Positions 33,815 to 43,715 of a stretch of 64,000 nt of DNA are shown here, one piece after another. The notes under the pieces are model-generated. The model was not told the DNA's origin, ran no database searches, and saw nothing but the letters and a program-made list of their open reading frames with translations. The DNA is from Gammaproteobacteria bacterium (GTDB lineage Bacteria > Pseudomonadota > Gammaproteobacteria > Thiohalomonadales > Thiohalomonadaceae), in contig JALOAT010000009.1 in NCBI GenBank assembly GCA_023228645.1, positions 37,272 through 101,271 on the forward strand, read 5' to 3'. The position numbers and the translations under genes are program-made. The first letter of the stretch is position 1; each line of letters opens with the position of its first letter.

Positions 33815-36769
33815 ATGGCGGCCGGGCAGACCCGTTCAGAAACCAGCACCGACCCGACGACGCTGTGGCGGGATTTCAACCAAACCCTCGCCGCCTGCGC
33901 CAAACAGGTCGACGCATTCCACCTCACCTTGCAGGCGGCGCACAAACTCGGCGCCGTGAAGGGTGCGATCTGCATGGCCGATGCGGCCCTGCAGGGCAAA
34001 TTGGTGGTGCGCCTCAGCCTGGGCTTCGAAGGTGCCAGCAACAAGGTCCTCGCCGCGAGCGCCCCGGGGCGCACCGCCGCATTCGAGGCGTTCGCGCACG
34101 ACCAAATGCTGGTCGTGCCGGACTATGCGTCATCGGACTACTCCCCCACCGCGCTCGAGGCTCATCACGGCGTCACCGGTGCCGCCTACCTGCCCATCCG
34201 TACGCGCCGCAAGGGCGCACAGGGCCTGCTGCTCGCGGTATCTGCGCCCGGCAAGACCTTCGACACCGACACCCTGGTGCTGTTCGAACAAATGGCGTCC
34301 GCCCTGGGCACGAGCCTGGAACGCCTGGCGAGCAGCAAGCCCTTCGTACTGGCCAGTCCCGCCGAACTCACGGAGCTCCCCGCCGGCTTGTTCGAAGCCT
34401 TCCGGCGCTGCCTGAACACCGATGATATCGAGACGCTCTCCGCGGCCATCCTGGAACAGTGCCGCGACTTCACGGGCAGCAACCTTGGTTTCGTGGGCTA
34501 CGTGGACCCGGCCACCGGCTACCTCAATTGCCCAACCATGACCCGTGACATCTTTGCCCAGTGCAAGGTGGCGGGCAAAACCGTGGTGTTCGAGAAGGCA
34601 GGCGGGCTGGGCGGCTGGGTGCTGGATCAGAAAGCGCCGCTCATCGCCAATGATCCGTCTGCGCACCCGGCCAGCGTGGGCACGCCGCCCGGCCATCTGC
34701 CCATCCGCAGGTTCATGGGGGTGCCGTGTTTCTCGCAGGCGCGCGTCATGGGGATGATCGCCTTGGCCAACAAGGACAGCGACTACACGGGCCATGACCT
34801 GCGCATCGTAAGCGCCTTTGCAGACATCTACGCAGCGGCCGTGGCACGGTTTCTGTCCGAGCGTGAACTCACCGCCTCGCGCAACCGGCTCGCCTCGCTC
34901 TACGACACCGCGCCTTGCGGCTATCAGACCCTGGCGCCGGACGGCCTGGTCATCGAGGCCAACGAAACGGCCCTGCGCATGCTCGCCCGTCCGCGCGAGG
35001 AGGTGATCGGCCGGCTCATCATCACCGACCTGCTCACCACCACGGGCAAGGCCCTGCTCGCCGATCAGATCAGGGACCTCAACGCACACGAGGCGGTCGC
35101 GCCGGTGGAGCTGCATCTGCGCCGCCCCGACGGCGCACGCCTGCCGGTGCTCCATTCCGTCAGCGCCACGCGCGACGAGCGCGGCTTCGTGCAGCAGATC
35201 CGCTGCACGCTGGTGGACGTCAGCCTGCGCAAGGCGCTGCGGGAGACGCGCGATTACCTGGAAACGCTGTTCAAGCATTCCGCCTCCCCGATCATCGTCT
35301 GGGATTCGCTGCTGACGATCACCCGCTTCAATCAGGGCATCGAGCAGTTGACGGGTTACTGCAGCGACGAAGTCATCGGCCAGCCGCTCGCCATGCTGTT
35401 CCCAGAGGCGGAACGCGCGGCGCTCATGGAGCGCATCGGCCACACCCGCCATGGCGGGCGACTCGAATCTGCCGAGTTGCCCATCTGCACCCGCAGCGGC
35501 GATCACAAGACGGTGCTGTGGAATTCCTCGAACCTGTACGCGGAGGATGGTGTGGAACTGCTCGCCACTGTGGCTCAGGGAGTGGACATCACCGATCGCA
35601 AGAGCTACGAACTCGCGCTCCGCAAGACCAACCGCGCCCTCAAGACCCTCAGCCACGGCAATGAGATCCTGGTACGCGCGACGAGCGAAATGGAGTTGTT
35701 GCAAGGCGTGTGCGACATCCTTGTGCAGGTGGGCGGCTACCGCCTCGCGTGGATCGGCTTCGTCGAACACGATGCGCAGAAACACATCCGTCCCGTCGCG
35801 CGCGCAGGTAACGGGATCGATTATCTGGATCACGTCACCGTCACCTGGGACGACAGCCCCACGGGCCGTGGGCCGGGCGGTATGGCCGTGCGCCGCGGCG
35901 AGCCGCAGGTGTTCCAGGACGTGCTCCACGATCCGCGCTTTCATCCCTGGCGCGCCGCCGCGCTCGAACGCGGCTATGCCTCCAACGCCGCCTTTCCGCT
36001 CAAGCACAAGGGTCAGGTGCTCGGCTTGCTGGCGCTCTATGGAGACCAGGCGTACGGCTTCGATCCGGATGAGATGCGGTTGCTCAATGAGCTGGTCAAT
36101 GACGTGGCGTTCGGCATCGTCACGCTACGCACCCGCGCGGCGCACGCCGCGCTCGAGCTCGAGCGCGAACACCACCTGCAGCGCCTGCGCGAAACCATGG
36201 AGGCCACGGTGCAAGCCGTCGCCGCCACCATCGAGAAACGCGATCCCTACACGGCTGGACATCAGCAGCGGGTCGCGCGCCTGGCGGTGGCCATCGCCAC
36301 GCACATGGGATTGTCGCCGCAGCAGATCGAGGGCGTGCATTTCGGCAGCCTCATCCACGATATCGGCAAGATCTCGGTGCCGGCCGAGATCCTCAGTAAA
36401 CCGGGCGCACTTGCTGCAATGGAATTCGAGCTCATCAAGGCCCACGCCGCGGCCGGTCAGGAAATCCTCAAGGGCGTGAAGTTCCCCTGGCCCATCATCG
36501 ACATGGTGTCCCAGCACCACGAGCGCATGAACGGCTCCGGCTACCCGCACGGACTCGCCGGCGAGGCCATCCGACTGGAGGCGCGCATCATCGGCGTCGC
36601 CGACGTGGTCGAGGCCATGTCGTCTTTCCGCCCCTATCGCCCGGCCCTCGGCATGGACAGCGCCATGGCCGAGATCACCGAAAGGTCCGGCACCCTCTAC
36701 GACGCGGAAGTGGTCGCCGCCTGCCTGCACGTGTTGCACGGCGGCTTCCGTTTCGACGAGCCGGGCTGA
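33815..36769 (+). CDS. GAF/PAS sensor HD-GYP phosphodiesterase
   Basis: The frame is open from 33686, but that part is MITE sequence. ATG at 33815 (MAAGQTRSETSTDPTTLWRD) has GGAGAA before it and gives 984 residues. Order: GAF near 20-180, GAF near 200-370 (GNLGFVGYVDP-like context, NDPSAHPASVG), two PAS domains (375-500 and 500-625), GAF near 640-780, and HD-GYP at about 800-984 with HDIGK at 848-852, HHERMNGSGYP and GYP at 909-911. No membrane segment is seen, so it is a cytoplasmic c-di-GMP hydrolase with stacked small-ligand sensors. It faces the GGDEF-EAL gene across a short gap. Confidence 0.9.
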   Translation: MAAGQTRSETSTDPTTLWRDFNQTLAACAKQVDAFHLTLQAAHKLGAVKGAICMADAALQGKLVVRLSLGFEGASNKVLAASAPGRTAAFEAFAHDQMLVVPDYASSDYSPTALEAHHGVTGAAYLPIRTRRKGAQGLLLAVSAPGKTFDTDTLVLFEQMASALGTSLERLASSKPFVLASPAELTELPAGLFEAFRRCLNTDDIETLSAAILEQCRDFTGSNLGFVGYVDPATGYLNCPTMTRDIFAQCKVAGKTVVFEKAGGLGGWVLDQKAPLIANDPSAHPASVGTPPGHLPIRRFMGVPCFSQARVMGMIALANKDSDYTGHDLRIVSAFADIYAAAVARFLSERELTASRNRLASLYDTAPCGYQTLAPDGLVIEANETALRMLARPREEVIGRLIITDLLTTTGKALLADQIRDLNAHEAVAPVELHLRRPDGARLPVLHSVSATRDERGFVQQIRCTLVDVSLRKALRETRDYLETLFKHSASPIIVWDSLLTITRFNQGIEQLTGYCSDEVIGQPLAMLFPEAERAALMERIGHTRHGGRLESAELPICTRSGDHKTVLWNSSNLYAEDGVELLATVAQGVDITDRKSYELALRKTNRALKTLSHGNEILVRATSEMELLQGVCDILVQVGGYRLAWIGFVEHDAQKHIRPVARAGNGIDYLDHVTVTWDDSPTGRGPGGMAVRRGEPQVFQDVLHDPRFHPWRAAALERGYASNAAFPLKHKGQVLGLLALYGDQAYGFDPDEMRLLNELVNDVAFGIVTLRTRAAHAALELEREHHLQRLRETMEATVQAVAATIEKRDPYTAGHQQRVARLAVAIATHMGLSPQQIEGVHFGSLIHDIGKISVPAEILSKPGALAAMEFELIKAHAAAGQEILKGVKFPWPIIDMVSQHHERMNGSGYPHGLAGEAIRLEARIIGVADVVEAMSSFRPYRPALGMDSAMAEITERSGTLYDAEVVAACLHVLHGGFRFDEPG

Positions 36770-36790
36770 CAAAACAGAGGGCGAAGAGAA

Positions 36791-36844
36791 CGATATCGGC
36801 TCCTAAAAGAAGCCGCCCGTAGGCGCCCACACCGTGGGCGAATG
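36791..36844. repeat. Degenerate REP-type palindrome (family E)
   Basis: ATATCGGCTCCTA and TAGGCGCCCACACCGTGGGC flank a short centre between two convergent genes. It is a worn version of the palindrome at 43111-43179. Confidence 0.6.
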
Positions 36845-36914
36845 CCTGCTGTCGCCTTTTCTTCCTCCTCCACTCCCCTGCAAGGCACCGGCGCACCCGC
36901 AGCCGATGTGCAAT

Positions 36915-39900
36915 TCAGTCGTTCGGCGTGCGTTCCACCGCGTCGACACGGCGCCGCCACCAGCGCATGAATTCGTCGGGCGCCAGGGGCGGCGCGAAAT
37001 AATATCCCTGCAATTCGTCACACTGGCTTTCCCGCAGAAGGTCGATTTCGCCCTGGTTTTCCACGCCTTCTGCGATGGTCCGCAGGCCCAGGCTCTTGCC
37101 GAGGGAGATGATTGCCTCGGTGATCGCCCGATCGATCGGGTCCTTCACCATATCGCGCACGAACGACTGATCCACCTTCAGTCGATCGATGCGGAACCGG
37201 CGCAGGTAGCTCAGGCTGGAGTAGCCCGTCCCGAAGTCGTCGATGGCCAGCGTAATGCCCATGTCCTTCAGCGCCTGCAGGATGCGCATGCTCGCTTCCG
37301 CGTCCTCCATAATCAGGCTCTCGGTGAGTTCCATTTCCAGCAGATTTGGACTGGCGCAATTGCCCGTGACGATCCGCTCAACTTCCCTGAGCAATTCCTT
37401 GCGATGAAACTGTGCCGCCGAGATGTTCACGGCCATGTTTACCGGCGGCAACCCCTCGCGCAACCACTGGCGCTGCTGGCGACAGGCCTGTGCCAGCACC
37501 CAGTCGCCGATGGGCAGGATCAGCCCCGATTCCTCGGCCACGGGGATGAACTCGCCCGGCCTCACCAGCCGCTCGCCCCACTTCCACCGCAACAGCGCCT
37601 CGATGCCCACCAGGTCATTTTTCCAGATATCCACCTGCGGCTGGTAATACAGGACGAAATCACCGTGGTCGATGGCCGACTTGAGCGCACTTTCAACGGA
37701 AATGCGCCGCAACGCGCGCAGGTTGAGCTCACGGACGAAGAACTGGAAGTTGTTGCGCCCGCGCTCTTTGGCAAAGTACATGGCCGCGTCCGCATTTCTG
37801 ATCAGCGTTTCACTGTCGGTACCGTCTTCCGGGTAGACGGCAATGCCCACGCTGGCCGTCACGTGCACTTCGCTGCTGTCAAGGGTAAACGGCTGCGAGA
37901 TGACCTCAAGGACCTTTTGCGCCACTTGGCCCGCATCGGACGCGTCTTCGAGTTCGGTGACCAGCAGGATGAATTCGTCGCCGCCTTGGCGGCTCACGGA
38001 ATCGTCCACGCGCACGCAGGCCCTCAGGCGCTGGGCGGCGATCTTCAGCAACTCATCGCCCATGTGGTGGCCGAGCGAATCATTGACGTTTTTGAACCGA
38101 TCAATATCGACGAACAGCACGCCGATTCGAGTCTCGGTGCGCCGGGCATGGGCCAGGGCCTGCCCGATGCGGTCTTCGAGCAACTCCCGGTTCGGCAGAC
38201 CGGTGAGCACATCGTGATGGGCGAGGAAGCGAATGCGTGCCTCGGTGGCCTTGCGCTCGCTGATGTCCACGCAGATGGCGATGTAGTTCTGCAGCGCACC
38301 CCGCGCGTCGCGCGTCACCGTGATGGAGGTATACATCGGGAAGACCTCGCCGTTTTTGCGGCGATCGCGGATCTCCCCCTGCCAGCTCCCGGTTTCGTTG
38401 ATGGAGGCCCACATATTTTGGTAGAAGGCCCGGCTCTGTTCGCCCGAACTGAACATGCGTGGATTGCGCCCCCTCATCTCCTCGAGCGTGTAGCCGGTGA
38501 TGGCGCTGAAGGCGGCATTCGCCGACACAATGCGCGCTTCGTCGTCGGTGATGAAGATGCCTTCCTGGGTGCCCTCGAACACCGTGGCCCAGAGCCGCAA
38601 CTGGTTTTCTTCGCGCTTGCGTTCGGTGATGTCACGATGGGTGCCGGTCATTCGCAATGCGGTACCGTCCTTACCCCGGCGCACGACCGTGCCGCGTGCC
38701 TGCACCCAAATCACGCTGCCGTCCCGGTGCAGCATACGGTGCTCCGAGGCGTACTGGGGAGACTTGCCGGCCAGATGCGCTTTCAGCGCCTGCTCCACCT
38801 CGTCCATGTCATCCGGGTGCACGAGGGCAATCCAGGCCTCGGACAAGTGCGCGAGGTCCTGAGTGTCGTAGCCGAACATCTCGGCGAAACGCCGACTGAA
38901 GTAATAATCGTTGGTCTCGTAATCGATGTCCCAGTAGCCGTCGTTCACACCCTGGAGCACCAGGGCCAGGCGTTCCTCGCTGGCGCGCAGCTGCAGTTCC
39001 GCCGCTTTTCGTTGGCTGATGTCGTCGTAAACGATGACGACGAACTGGCCCGGCAGCGCGTAGACATACAGATTGCGCCACTCGCTCTGCCCGTTTCGTT
39101 TGAAGTTGATCTCCAGGGATTCGGGCTTGCCGGTCAGCCACACCCTTTGCAGCGCTTCGGATACGCCTGGTCCGTGAAACTCCGGCTCCGCCGAGCTCAG
39201 ACGGCGGCCGACCGCGACCTCGCGCGGGATCCGTTCGATGCGCGTGAAGGCCAGGTTGACGTCGCGCACGATGAAATCCGTGCCGTTCTCGATCGGCTCG
39301 TAGACCACCATGCCGGAGCTCATGTGCTCGATGAGCTGCCGATAGCGGTATTCGCTCGCGCGCGTCTGTGTCTCCGCGCGCGCGCGCAAGGCCTCACGCT
39401 GGAAGTTGTCCAGGGCGAAGGAGATATCCCTCGCCATCTGGCGCAACAGCGCCATCGTCTGCTCATCGAAATAGTCCCGCTCCTTGGCGTAAACGGAGAG
39501 CACCCCGGTGAGACGCGTGTTTTCGCTGATAGGCAGCGATGCCGCTGCGCGCACGCCGCGGCGCGCCAACTCTCGCCAGTTACGGGTGCGGGGGTCGGCC
39601 GCGAAATCGTTGCTCACACAGACATCCCCCGACGCGAAAGCGCAAGTGGAGACGCCGAGTTGCGCGGCTTGCTCGCTCTCTACCGGCAACCGCAGCGCGG
39701 CGAATAACTCCGGGTGCTCGCCGGCGTGGGCCGTTGTCAGCAGTTCACCGGTGTGTTCGTCGTGCAGCGCTATCCACGCGTCGACGAACTTCCCGTGTTC
39801 CACGGCAATGCGACAGATCTCCTGGAACAGGGTCTGCCGATCACGCACCCGTACGATGGCCTCGTTGGTCTGCGCCAGGGTGGCATACAGATGATTGAGC

Positions 39901-41291
39901 CGCTGCAGTGCCCGTTGCGCCCGCTTGCGCTCGCTGATGTCGCGCGCCACCACCTGGTAGAACGGCGTACCGTCGATGTCGATGACCCGAGAACTCGACT
40001 CGATGGGGATAATGCGGCCATCACTGGACTGGTGCATCACCTCGTAGATGTGGGCCTTTTCCGCGCGCAGCAGCGCCCATTCGTAATCAAAGGAGGATTG
40101 TTCCGTCGGCGCACGCAGCTGTTTGATGGTCATGCCCAGCAATGCATCGCGCGAGTAGCCGTACAGCTCCACCGCCCGATCGTTGACTTCCAGGATGCGG
40201 CCGCGCTCGTCCGCGAGCAGGATGATGTCGTTGGCGTACTTGGCGAGATAGTCGAAATGCCGCGCAAGTGCGGCGCGATCACGGGCGGCCTCGAGCCGGA
40301 AGCGTGCCCTTTCAGAGCGCCACCACATGTAGATGAGCCAGGCCGCTGCGGCGATCACGAGCACCGTCACGGCGACGATCCACAAGGCCAGTTCGCGGAT
40401 TGGCGCAAAGACCTCGCGCTGATCGATCTTGATCAGCAGCCGCCACGGGGTGTTTTCGATGGCGCTCGCCATGGCCAGCACGGGGCGACCGCGGTAGTCG
40501 GTCCCCGCAAGCGGGCCCTGGGTGTCCAGTGCAGCGGCGGCCACCTGCGCCCGGTCGCGGGGCATCAGCGTGCCGGCGCGGATATCGCGACCTGCGGTCA
40601 GAAAATGCACGCCGCCCGGCGCGGTCTGTACGAGCAGCACCTCGCCGGAGGATTCGGGCACGGGCCAGGAGAACAGCACAGGCTCGGCGAAGTACGCGGG
40701 GTCCAGCTGCACGCCGATGACGCCGCTGGGCGCATCGGCGCGAGGCCCTGCGATGACGCTCAGCAGATGTAAGCGTACCTGGTTGTCCGCGGTCAGGACG
40801 TGCACCAGCTGAGGCGCCCCGGTGACCAGTGCCGCGCGCACCAGCAGGCGGAAATCGTCGGGCAGGCGCGGGTCCATGCCCACGTGAAAGCGCACGTCGG
40901 CTGCCGGGTCCACCACATAAAGGCTGTCGTAGCGGTCGATGGCGACCAGGGGCATGAAGCTCTCGCGCAGGTGTTGCCCGGCCGCTGTGTTGCCCGCAAG
41001 GACCTTGTGCAGGCTGTCGTTGACGGCCGGATTCCGGGCGAGGACGGAAAGCTCGCTAATGCGGTCGCGGCGCCAGGCCTCGATCTGCCGCAGCTTGGCG
41101 GTCATGAGACCGGAAAGATAGTTGTTTGCCGCACGGTGCAGGCGCTGGCGCTCGTACTCGAACACCGCATAACCGAGCGCGAGAATGGTCAGCACCACGG
41201 CAAGGAACAGCAGCGCCAAGGCGCGCCCCCGGGTCGGCGGGCGCAGTCTTCGCCGCGGCGCGCTCTGACTCACGCTCGCGCTTGCTCTCAT
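36915..41291 (-). CDS. Cache/PAS/GAF GGDEF-EAL membrane protein
   Basis: ATG at 41291 (MRASASVSQSAPRRRLRPPT) is chosen over the longer open frame because a basic stretch and TM1 (24-44) follow at once; length 1458. A periplasmic Cache-type sensor fills about 45-297, TM2 is about 298-320. Then come PAS, GAF (near QEICRIAVEHGKFVDAW) and three further PAS modules. The GGDEF domain has intact GGDEF at 1103-1107 with an RxxD site (RVDD) five residues before. The EAL domain has EALLRW from 1231, NISAAQF, DDFGTGYSSLSYL and AEGVENQ, all intact. Either cyclase or phosphodiesterase activity, or both, is possible. Confidence 0.92.
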   Translation of the reverse strand: MRASASVSQSAPRRRLRPPTRGRALALLFLAVVLTILALGYAVFEYERQRLHRAANNYLSGLMTAKLRQIEAWRRDRISELSVLARNPAVNDSLHKVLAGNTAAGQHLRESFMPLVAIDRYDSLYVVDPAADVRFHVGMDPRLPDDFRLLVRAALVTGAPQLVHVLTADNQVRLHLLSVIAGPRADAPSGVIGVQLDPAYFAEPVLFSWPVPESSGEVLLVQTAPGGVHFLTAGRDIRAGTLMPRDRAQVAAAALDTQGPLAGTDYRGRPVLAMASAIENTPWRLLIKIDQREVFAPIRELALWIVAVTVLVIAAAAWLIYMWWRSERARFRLEAARDRAALARHFDYLAKYANDIILLADERGRILEVNDRAVELYGYSRDALLGMTIKQLRAPTEQSSFDYEWALLRAEKAHIYEVMHQSSDGRIIPIESSSRVIDIDGTPFYQVVARDISERKRAQRALQRLNHLYATLAQTNEAIVRVRDRQTLFQEICRIAVEHGKFVDAWIALHDEHTGELLTTAHAGEHPELFAALRLPVESEQAAQLGVSTCAFASGDVCVSNDFAADPRTRNWRELARRGVRAAASLPISENTRLTGVLSVYAKERDYFDEQTMALLRQMARDISFALDNFQREALRARAETQTRASEYRYRQLIEHMSSGMVVYEPIENGTDFIVRDVNLAFTRIERIPREVAVGRRLSSAEPEFHGPGVSEALQRVWLTGKPESLEINFKRNGQSEWRNLYVYALPGQFVVIVYDDISQRKAAELQLRASEERLALVLQGVNDGYWDIDYETNDYYFSRRFAEMFGYDTQDLAHLSEAWIALVHPDDMDEVEQALKAHLAGKSPQYASEHRMLHRDGSVIWVQARGTVVRRGKDGTALRMTGTHRDITERKREENQLRLWATVFEGTQEGIFITDDEARIVSANAAFSAITGYTLEEMRGRNPRMFSSGEQSRAFYQNMWASINETGSWQGEIRDRRKNGEVFPMYTSITVTRDARGALQNYIAICVDISERKATEARIRFLAHHDVLTGLPNRELLEDRIGQALAHARRTETRIGVLFVDIDRFKNVNDSLGHHMGDELLKIAAQRLRACVRVDDSVSRQGGDEFILLVTELEDASDAGQVAQKVLEVISQPFTLDSSEVHVTASVGIAVYPEDGTDSETLIRNADAAMYFAKERGRNNFQFFVRELNLRALRRISVESALKSAIDHGDFVLYYQPQVDIWKNDLVGIEALLRWKWGERLVRPGEFIPVAEESGLILPIGDWVLAQACRQQRQWLREGLPPVNMAVNISAAQFHRKELLREVERIVTGNCASPNLLEMELTESLIMEDAEASMRILQALKDMGITLAIDDFGTGYSSLSYLRRFRIDRLKVDQSFVRDMVKDPIDRAITEAIISLGKSLGLRTIAEGVENQGEIDLLRESQCDELQGYYFAPPLAPDEFMRWWRRRVDAVERTPND

Positions 41292-41459
41292 GCTATGCGC
41301 CCTGACAGGGCGTCCCCTGTGTCGCTCAGGCGAGCGGTCACGGCAGACGGCCGTGGCTGCAACACGTGACGGAGCCCGTGTGGGCCCCGTCATACCGACC
41401 CGGCGTGAGGCCGAACGCAGCGCCGGCCGGAGTTGTTTTTTTACTCGAGCGCGCGCCGG

Positions 41460-41708
41460 CTAGCGTCGGGCGACGCGATAGACCCATAACAGCAGGACGG
41501 CGCCGAGCACGGCGATGCCGAAACTCGACAGATTGAAACCCGTGACGCCGCCGAAGCCCAGCGCCGAACCGATGAAACCGCCCAGCAGGGCACCGAGGAC
41601 GCCGATCACGATGGTGACGAAGAAGCCGCCCGGGTCGCGCCCCGGCATCAGCAGCTTCGCAATCACACCCGCGATGAGACCGAACAGGATCCAAGCGAAA
41701 ATTCCCAT
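41460..41708 (-). CDS. GlsB/YeaQ/YmgE-family membrane protein
   Basis: ATG at 41708 (MGIFAWILFGLIAGVIAKLL) gives 82 residues with three hydrophobic helices and the family mark MPGRDPGGFFVTIVIGVLGA. This transglycosylase-associated/GlsB family is common in stress regulons. The frame is open further upstream, but that part carries no helix and the start here has the family N-terminus. Confidence 0.92.
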   Translation of the reverse strand: MGIFAWILFGLIAGVIAKLLMPGRDPGGFFVTIVIGVLGALLGGFIGSALGFGGVTGFNLSSFGIAVLGAVLLLWVYRVARR

Positions 41709-41840
41709 GATCCGTACCTCGTTTCGGACACTCTGCAACAAGCATAGGCCGTTCGCGCCATGCGCAAGGCCCACCATCACGGGCGGCGGGATCCGACTAG
41801 TCTCAGGTTGATGCAAATGCCCAAATCAATGAGGGAGACC

Positions 41841-42071
41841 ATGCGTCCGTTCTTTGGATCAGCGCCGCCGGAAGGCGCCTCGGAGGAAGTACTGGCCAGT
41901 CACCCAAGCTGGCGCCGCCGCACCCGCAGCTACCGGCGCAAGCAGCGCCTGGTGCGCGATCTGTGGATCGTCTCAGGCCTGATGATGCTCGGCGCCCCGC
42001 TGGGTGGAATGCTCGCGCTCGCCCTCGGCACCCTGTTGGTGGCCTTCGTCATCCTCGATGAAACGCCCTGA
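41841..42071 (+). CDS. Small membrane protein of unknown function
   Basis: ATG at 41841 (MRPFFGSAPPEGASEEVLAS), preceded by GAGGGAGA, gives 76 residues. A basic middle (SWRRRTRSYRRKQRLVRD) is followed by one long or two short hydrophobic helices (LWIVSGLMMLGAPLGGMLAL and on). Its last 99 bases overlap the 3' end of the convergent hydrolase frame. I do not recognise a family. Confidence 0.55.
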   Translation: MRPFFGSAPPEGASEEVLASHPSWRRRTRSYRRKQRLVRDLWIVSGLMMLGAPLGGMLALALGTLLVAFVILDETP

Positions 42072-42955
42072 GCCGTCGTGGCGGCCGAGGAAGCCGACGA
42101 TCACGTCGACGTGGCGATCGAGTGGCACGAAGCGATGGTCTGCGCCCGGGATGACCAGCAGTTCGGCCGCGGTTTCCCCGCGCGCCGCGTGAATGGCGTG
42201 GGCGTCGGCCAGCGGCACGCTGGCGTCGGCGCTGCCGTGCACCAGCAGCACCGGGCAGGTGATGCGGGCAATGGTCGCGCACGGCGCGATGGCGTCGTAG
42301 CGCGCGCCGATCACGCGCTCGATGAAGGCCAGCATCCACCAACCGATGGGCACGTAGGGGATGTGGTTCGCGTCCATGATGGAGCGCATGATCGCACGGG
42401 GATGGGCGAAGGCGGCCAGACTGACCACGGCCGCCAGATCCCGGCGCCGCGAAGCGCACAGCAGCGCGGCGGCCGCACCGACCGAGTGCCCGACCAAGGC
42501 AACGCGCGTGGCGCCCGGGTCTGGGCGCTTCTTCAGCCAATCGAGGGCATGGTCCAGGTCCTCGGCGAACTTCACCATGGAGGAGAAGCCGTCGTCGTCG
42601 CTCAGACCGTGGTTGCGCGCATCCGCAAGCAGCACGCTCCAACCCGCCCGGTACAGGGCCGCGCCGAGCGGCAGGAGGTTTTCCGCGTTGCCGCCCCAGC
42701 CGTGCATCAGCACCGCGGCGGGAGCCGCACAGTCCTGCGTGATCCACCAGCCGTGCAGTTGTTTCTGCCCCGCCGTGGTGATGCGCACCGCCTCGAACGG
42801 CAGGCCATGCCGTGCCGGTGTGTCCCGCTCGCGCACCCGCGGCGCCCGCCAGGCGAGGCGTACCACCGCCGGCAACACGACGAAATGCAGCGTCGCCAGG
42901 ATCGCACCGAGCGTCAGTCCGAGGGTCAGGGTGCTGGAGAGGTTCATGGGCAACA
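41973..42955 (-). CDS. Alpha/beta hydrolase with N-terminal membrane anchor
   Basis: Starting at ATG 42955 (MLPMNLSS) the protein is 327 residues; ATG at 42946 or an upstream one at about 43016 are also possible and no start has a clear ribosome site. A hydrophobic helix (LTLGLTLGAILATLHFVVLP) is followed by an alpha/beta hydrolase fold: HGWGGNAENLLPL (oxyanion region), ADARNHGLS, nucleophile elbow GHSVGAAAA, acid in HGSADASVPL and histidine in GADHRFVPL. It probably acts at the cytoplasmic face on an unknown ester or amide. The last about 30 residues are read from the antisense of the gene at 41841 and may be a non-structural tail. Confidence 0.8.
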
Positions 42956-43110
42956 TGAAAGCACAACCGCGGACGTCACGGAGGCCGCGGCGAGAGAGAA
43001 TGATCACGCACGCGTCCATCGCCTGCCGTCGCCTGTTTGCAGCGGATCGCCCGCAGCACACTTCCCCTCCCGGCTCCCCACAACGGCATCAAGACCCGCC
43101 GGCGGAACAG

Positions 43111-43179
43111 ATTCGCCGACAGTGTCGGCTCCTACAACACATCGAGAACCACCCGTAGGAGCCCACACCGTGGGCGAAT
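43111..43179. repeat. REP-type palindromic pair (family E)
   Basis: ATTCGCCGACAGTGTCGGCT CCTAC (43111-43135) and its near reverse complement GTAGGAGCCCACACCGTGGG CGAAT (43155-43179) form a pair around 19 bases. Each arm is itself a small palindrome. The rest of the gap from 42956 to 43387 holds no gene I can support. Confidence 0.75.
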
Positions 43180-43387
43180 GCTTTCGAACCACCGCTCACC
43201 AGCCTGGGGGTCGCATACACGTTCCGGACAGTAGTGGGCTTGCGCCGGTATGACGAGGTCATACAGCCTTTTTTCCCACCACTCCGACCGGTCCGGTCCA
43301 GATACCATGGACTCCTGGCGACACCGAAAGGGCGGCCCAGCCGGGGACCTCACGTTCTCCGCGGTCGACGTTTTTTCCCGGCGGCTG

Positions 43388-43416
43388 TTGACGCGCGCGT
43401 CGATTTCCGCAAGAAT
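43388..43416 (+). promoter_or_regulatory. Sigma-70 promoter of tRNA-Asp
   Basis: TTGACG (43388-43393) and AAGAAT (43411-43416) are separated by exactly 17 bases and followed by a GC-rich discriminator, as usual for stable RNA genes. The tRNA begins about 29 bases after the expected start. Confidence 0.6.
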
Positions 43417-43451
43417 GCGCAGCCCTTGCGGACCACGCGTCGCAAGGTCTC

Positions 43452-43528
43452 GGAGCGGTAGTTCAGTCGGTTAGAATACCGGCCTGTCACGCCGGGGGTC
43501 GCGGGTTCGAGTCCCGTCCGCTCCGCCA
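43452..43528 (+). tRNA. tRNA-Asp (GTC)
   Basis: A 77-base cloverleaf with acceptor stem GGAGCGG/CCGCTCC, D-loop AGTTCAGTCGGTTAGAAT, anticodon loop CTGTCAC with GTC at 43486-43488, T-loop GGTTCGAGTCC and encoded CCA at the 3' end. Confidence 0.98.
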
Positions 43529-43541
43529 TTTCTCGTTGATT

Positions 43542-43570
43542 ACGGCGCCCTGCGGGCGCCGTTTTCATTT
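43542..43570 (+). terminator. Rho-independent terminator after tRNA-Asp
   Basis: ACGGCGCCC-tgc-GGGCGCCGT stem followed by TTTCATTT, 13 bases after the tRNA. Confidence 0.9.
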
Positions 43571-43601
43571 CTGTCGCATCAACCGTTCTGAAACCCTCGA
43601 A

Positions 43602-43686
43602 CTCTCGCCAAGGCGCCAAGGTTTCAAGGCGCAGCAGGAATTTCCGTTCTTCTTTCGGCCTTGAATCCTTGGCTTCTTGGCGAGAG
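43602..43686. repeat. Inverted repeat between tRNA-Asp and gshA
   Basis: CTCTCGCCAAGGCGCCAAGG TTTCAAGGC (43602-43630) is the near reverse complement of 43659-43686 (CCTTGAATCCTTGGCTTCTT GGCGAGAG). It could fold as a long hairpin past the tRNA terminator. Confidence 0.65.
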
Positions 43687-43715
43687 CTTATGTATCCGAG
43701 GCCGGAAACACCTGG

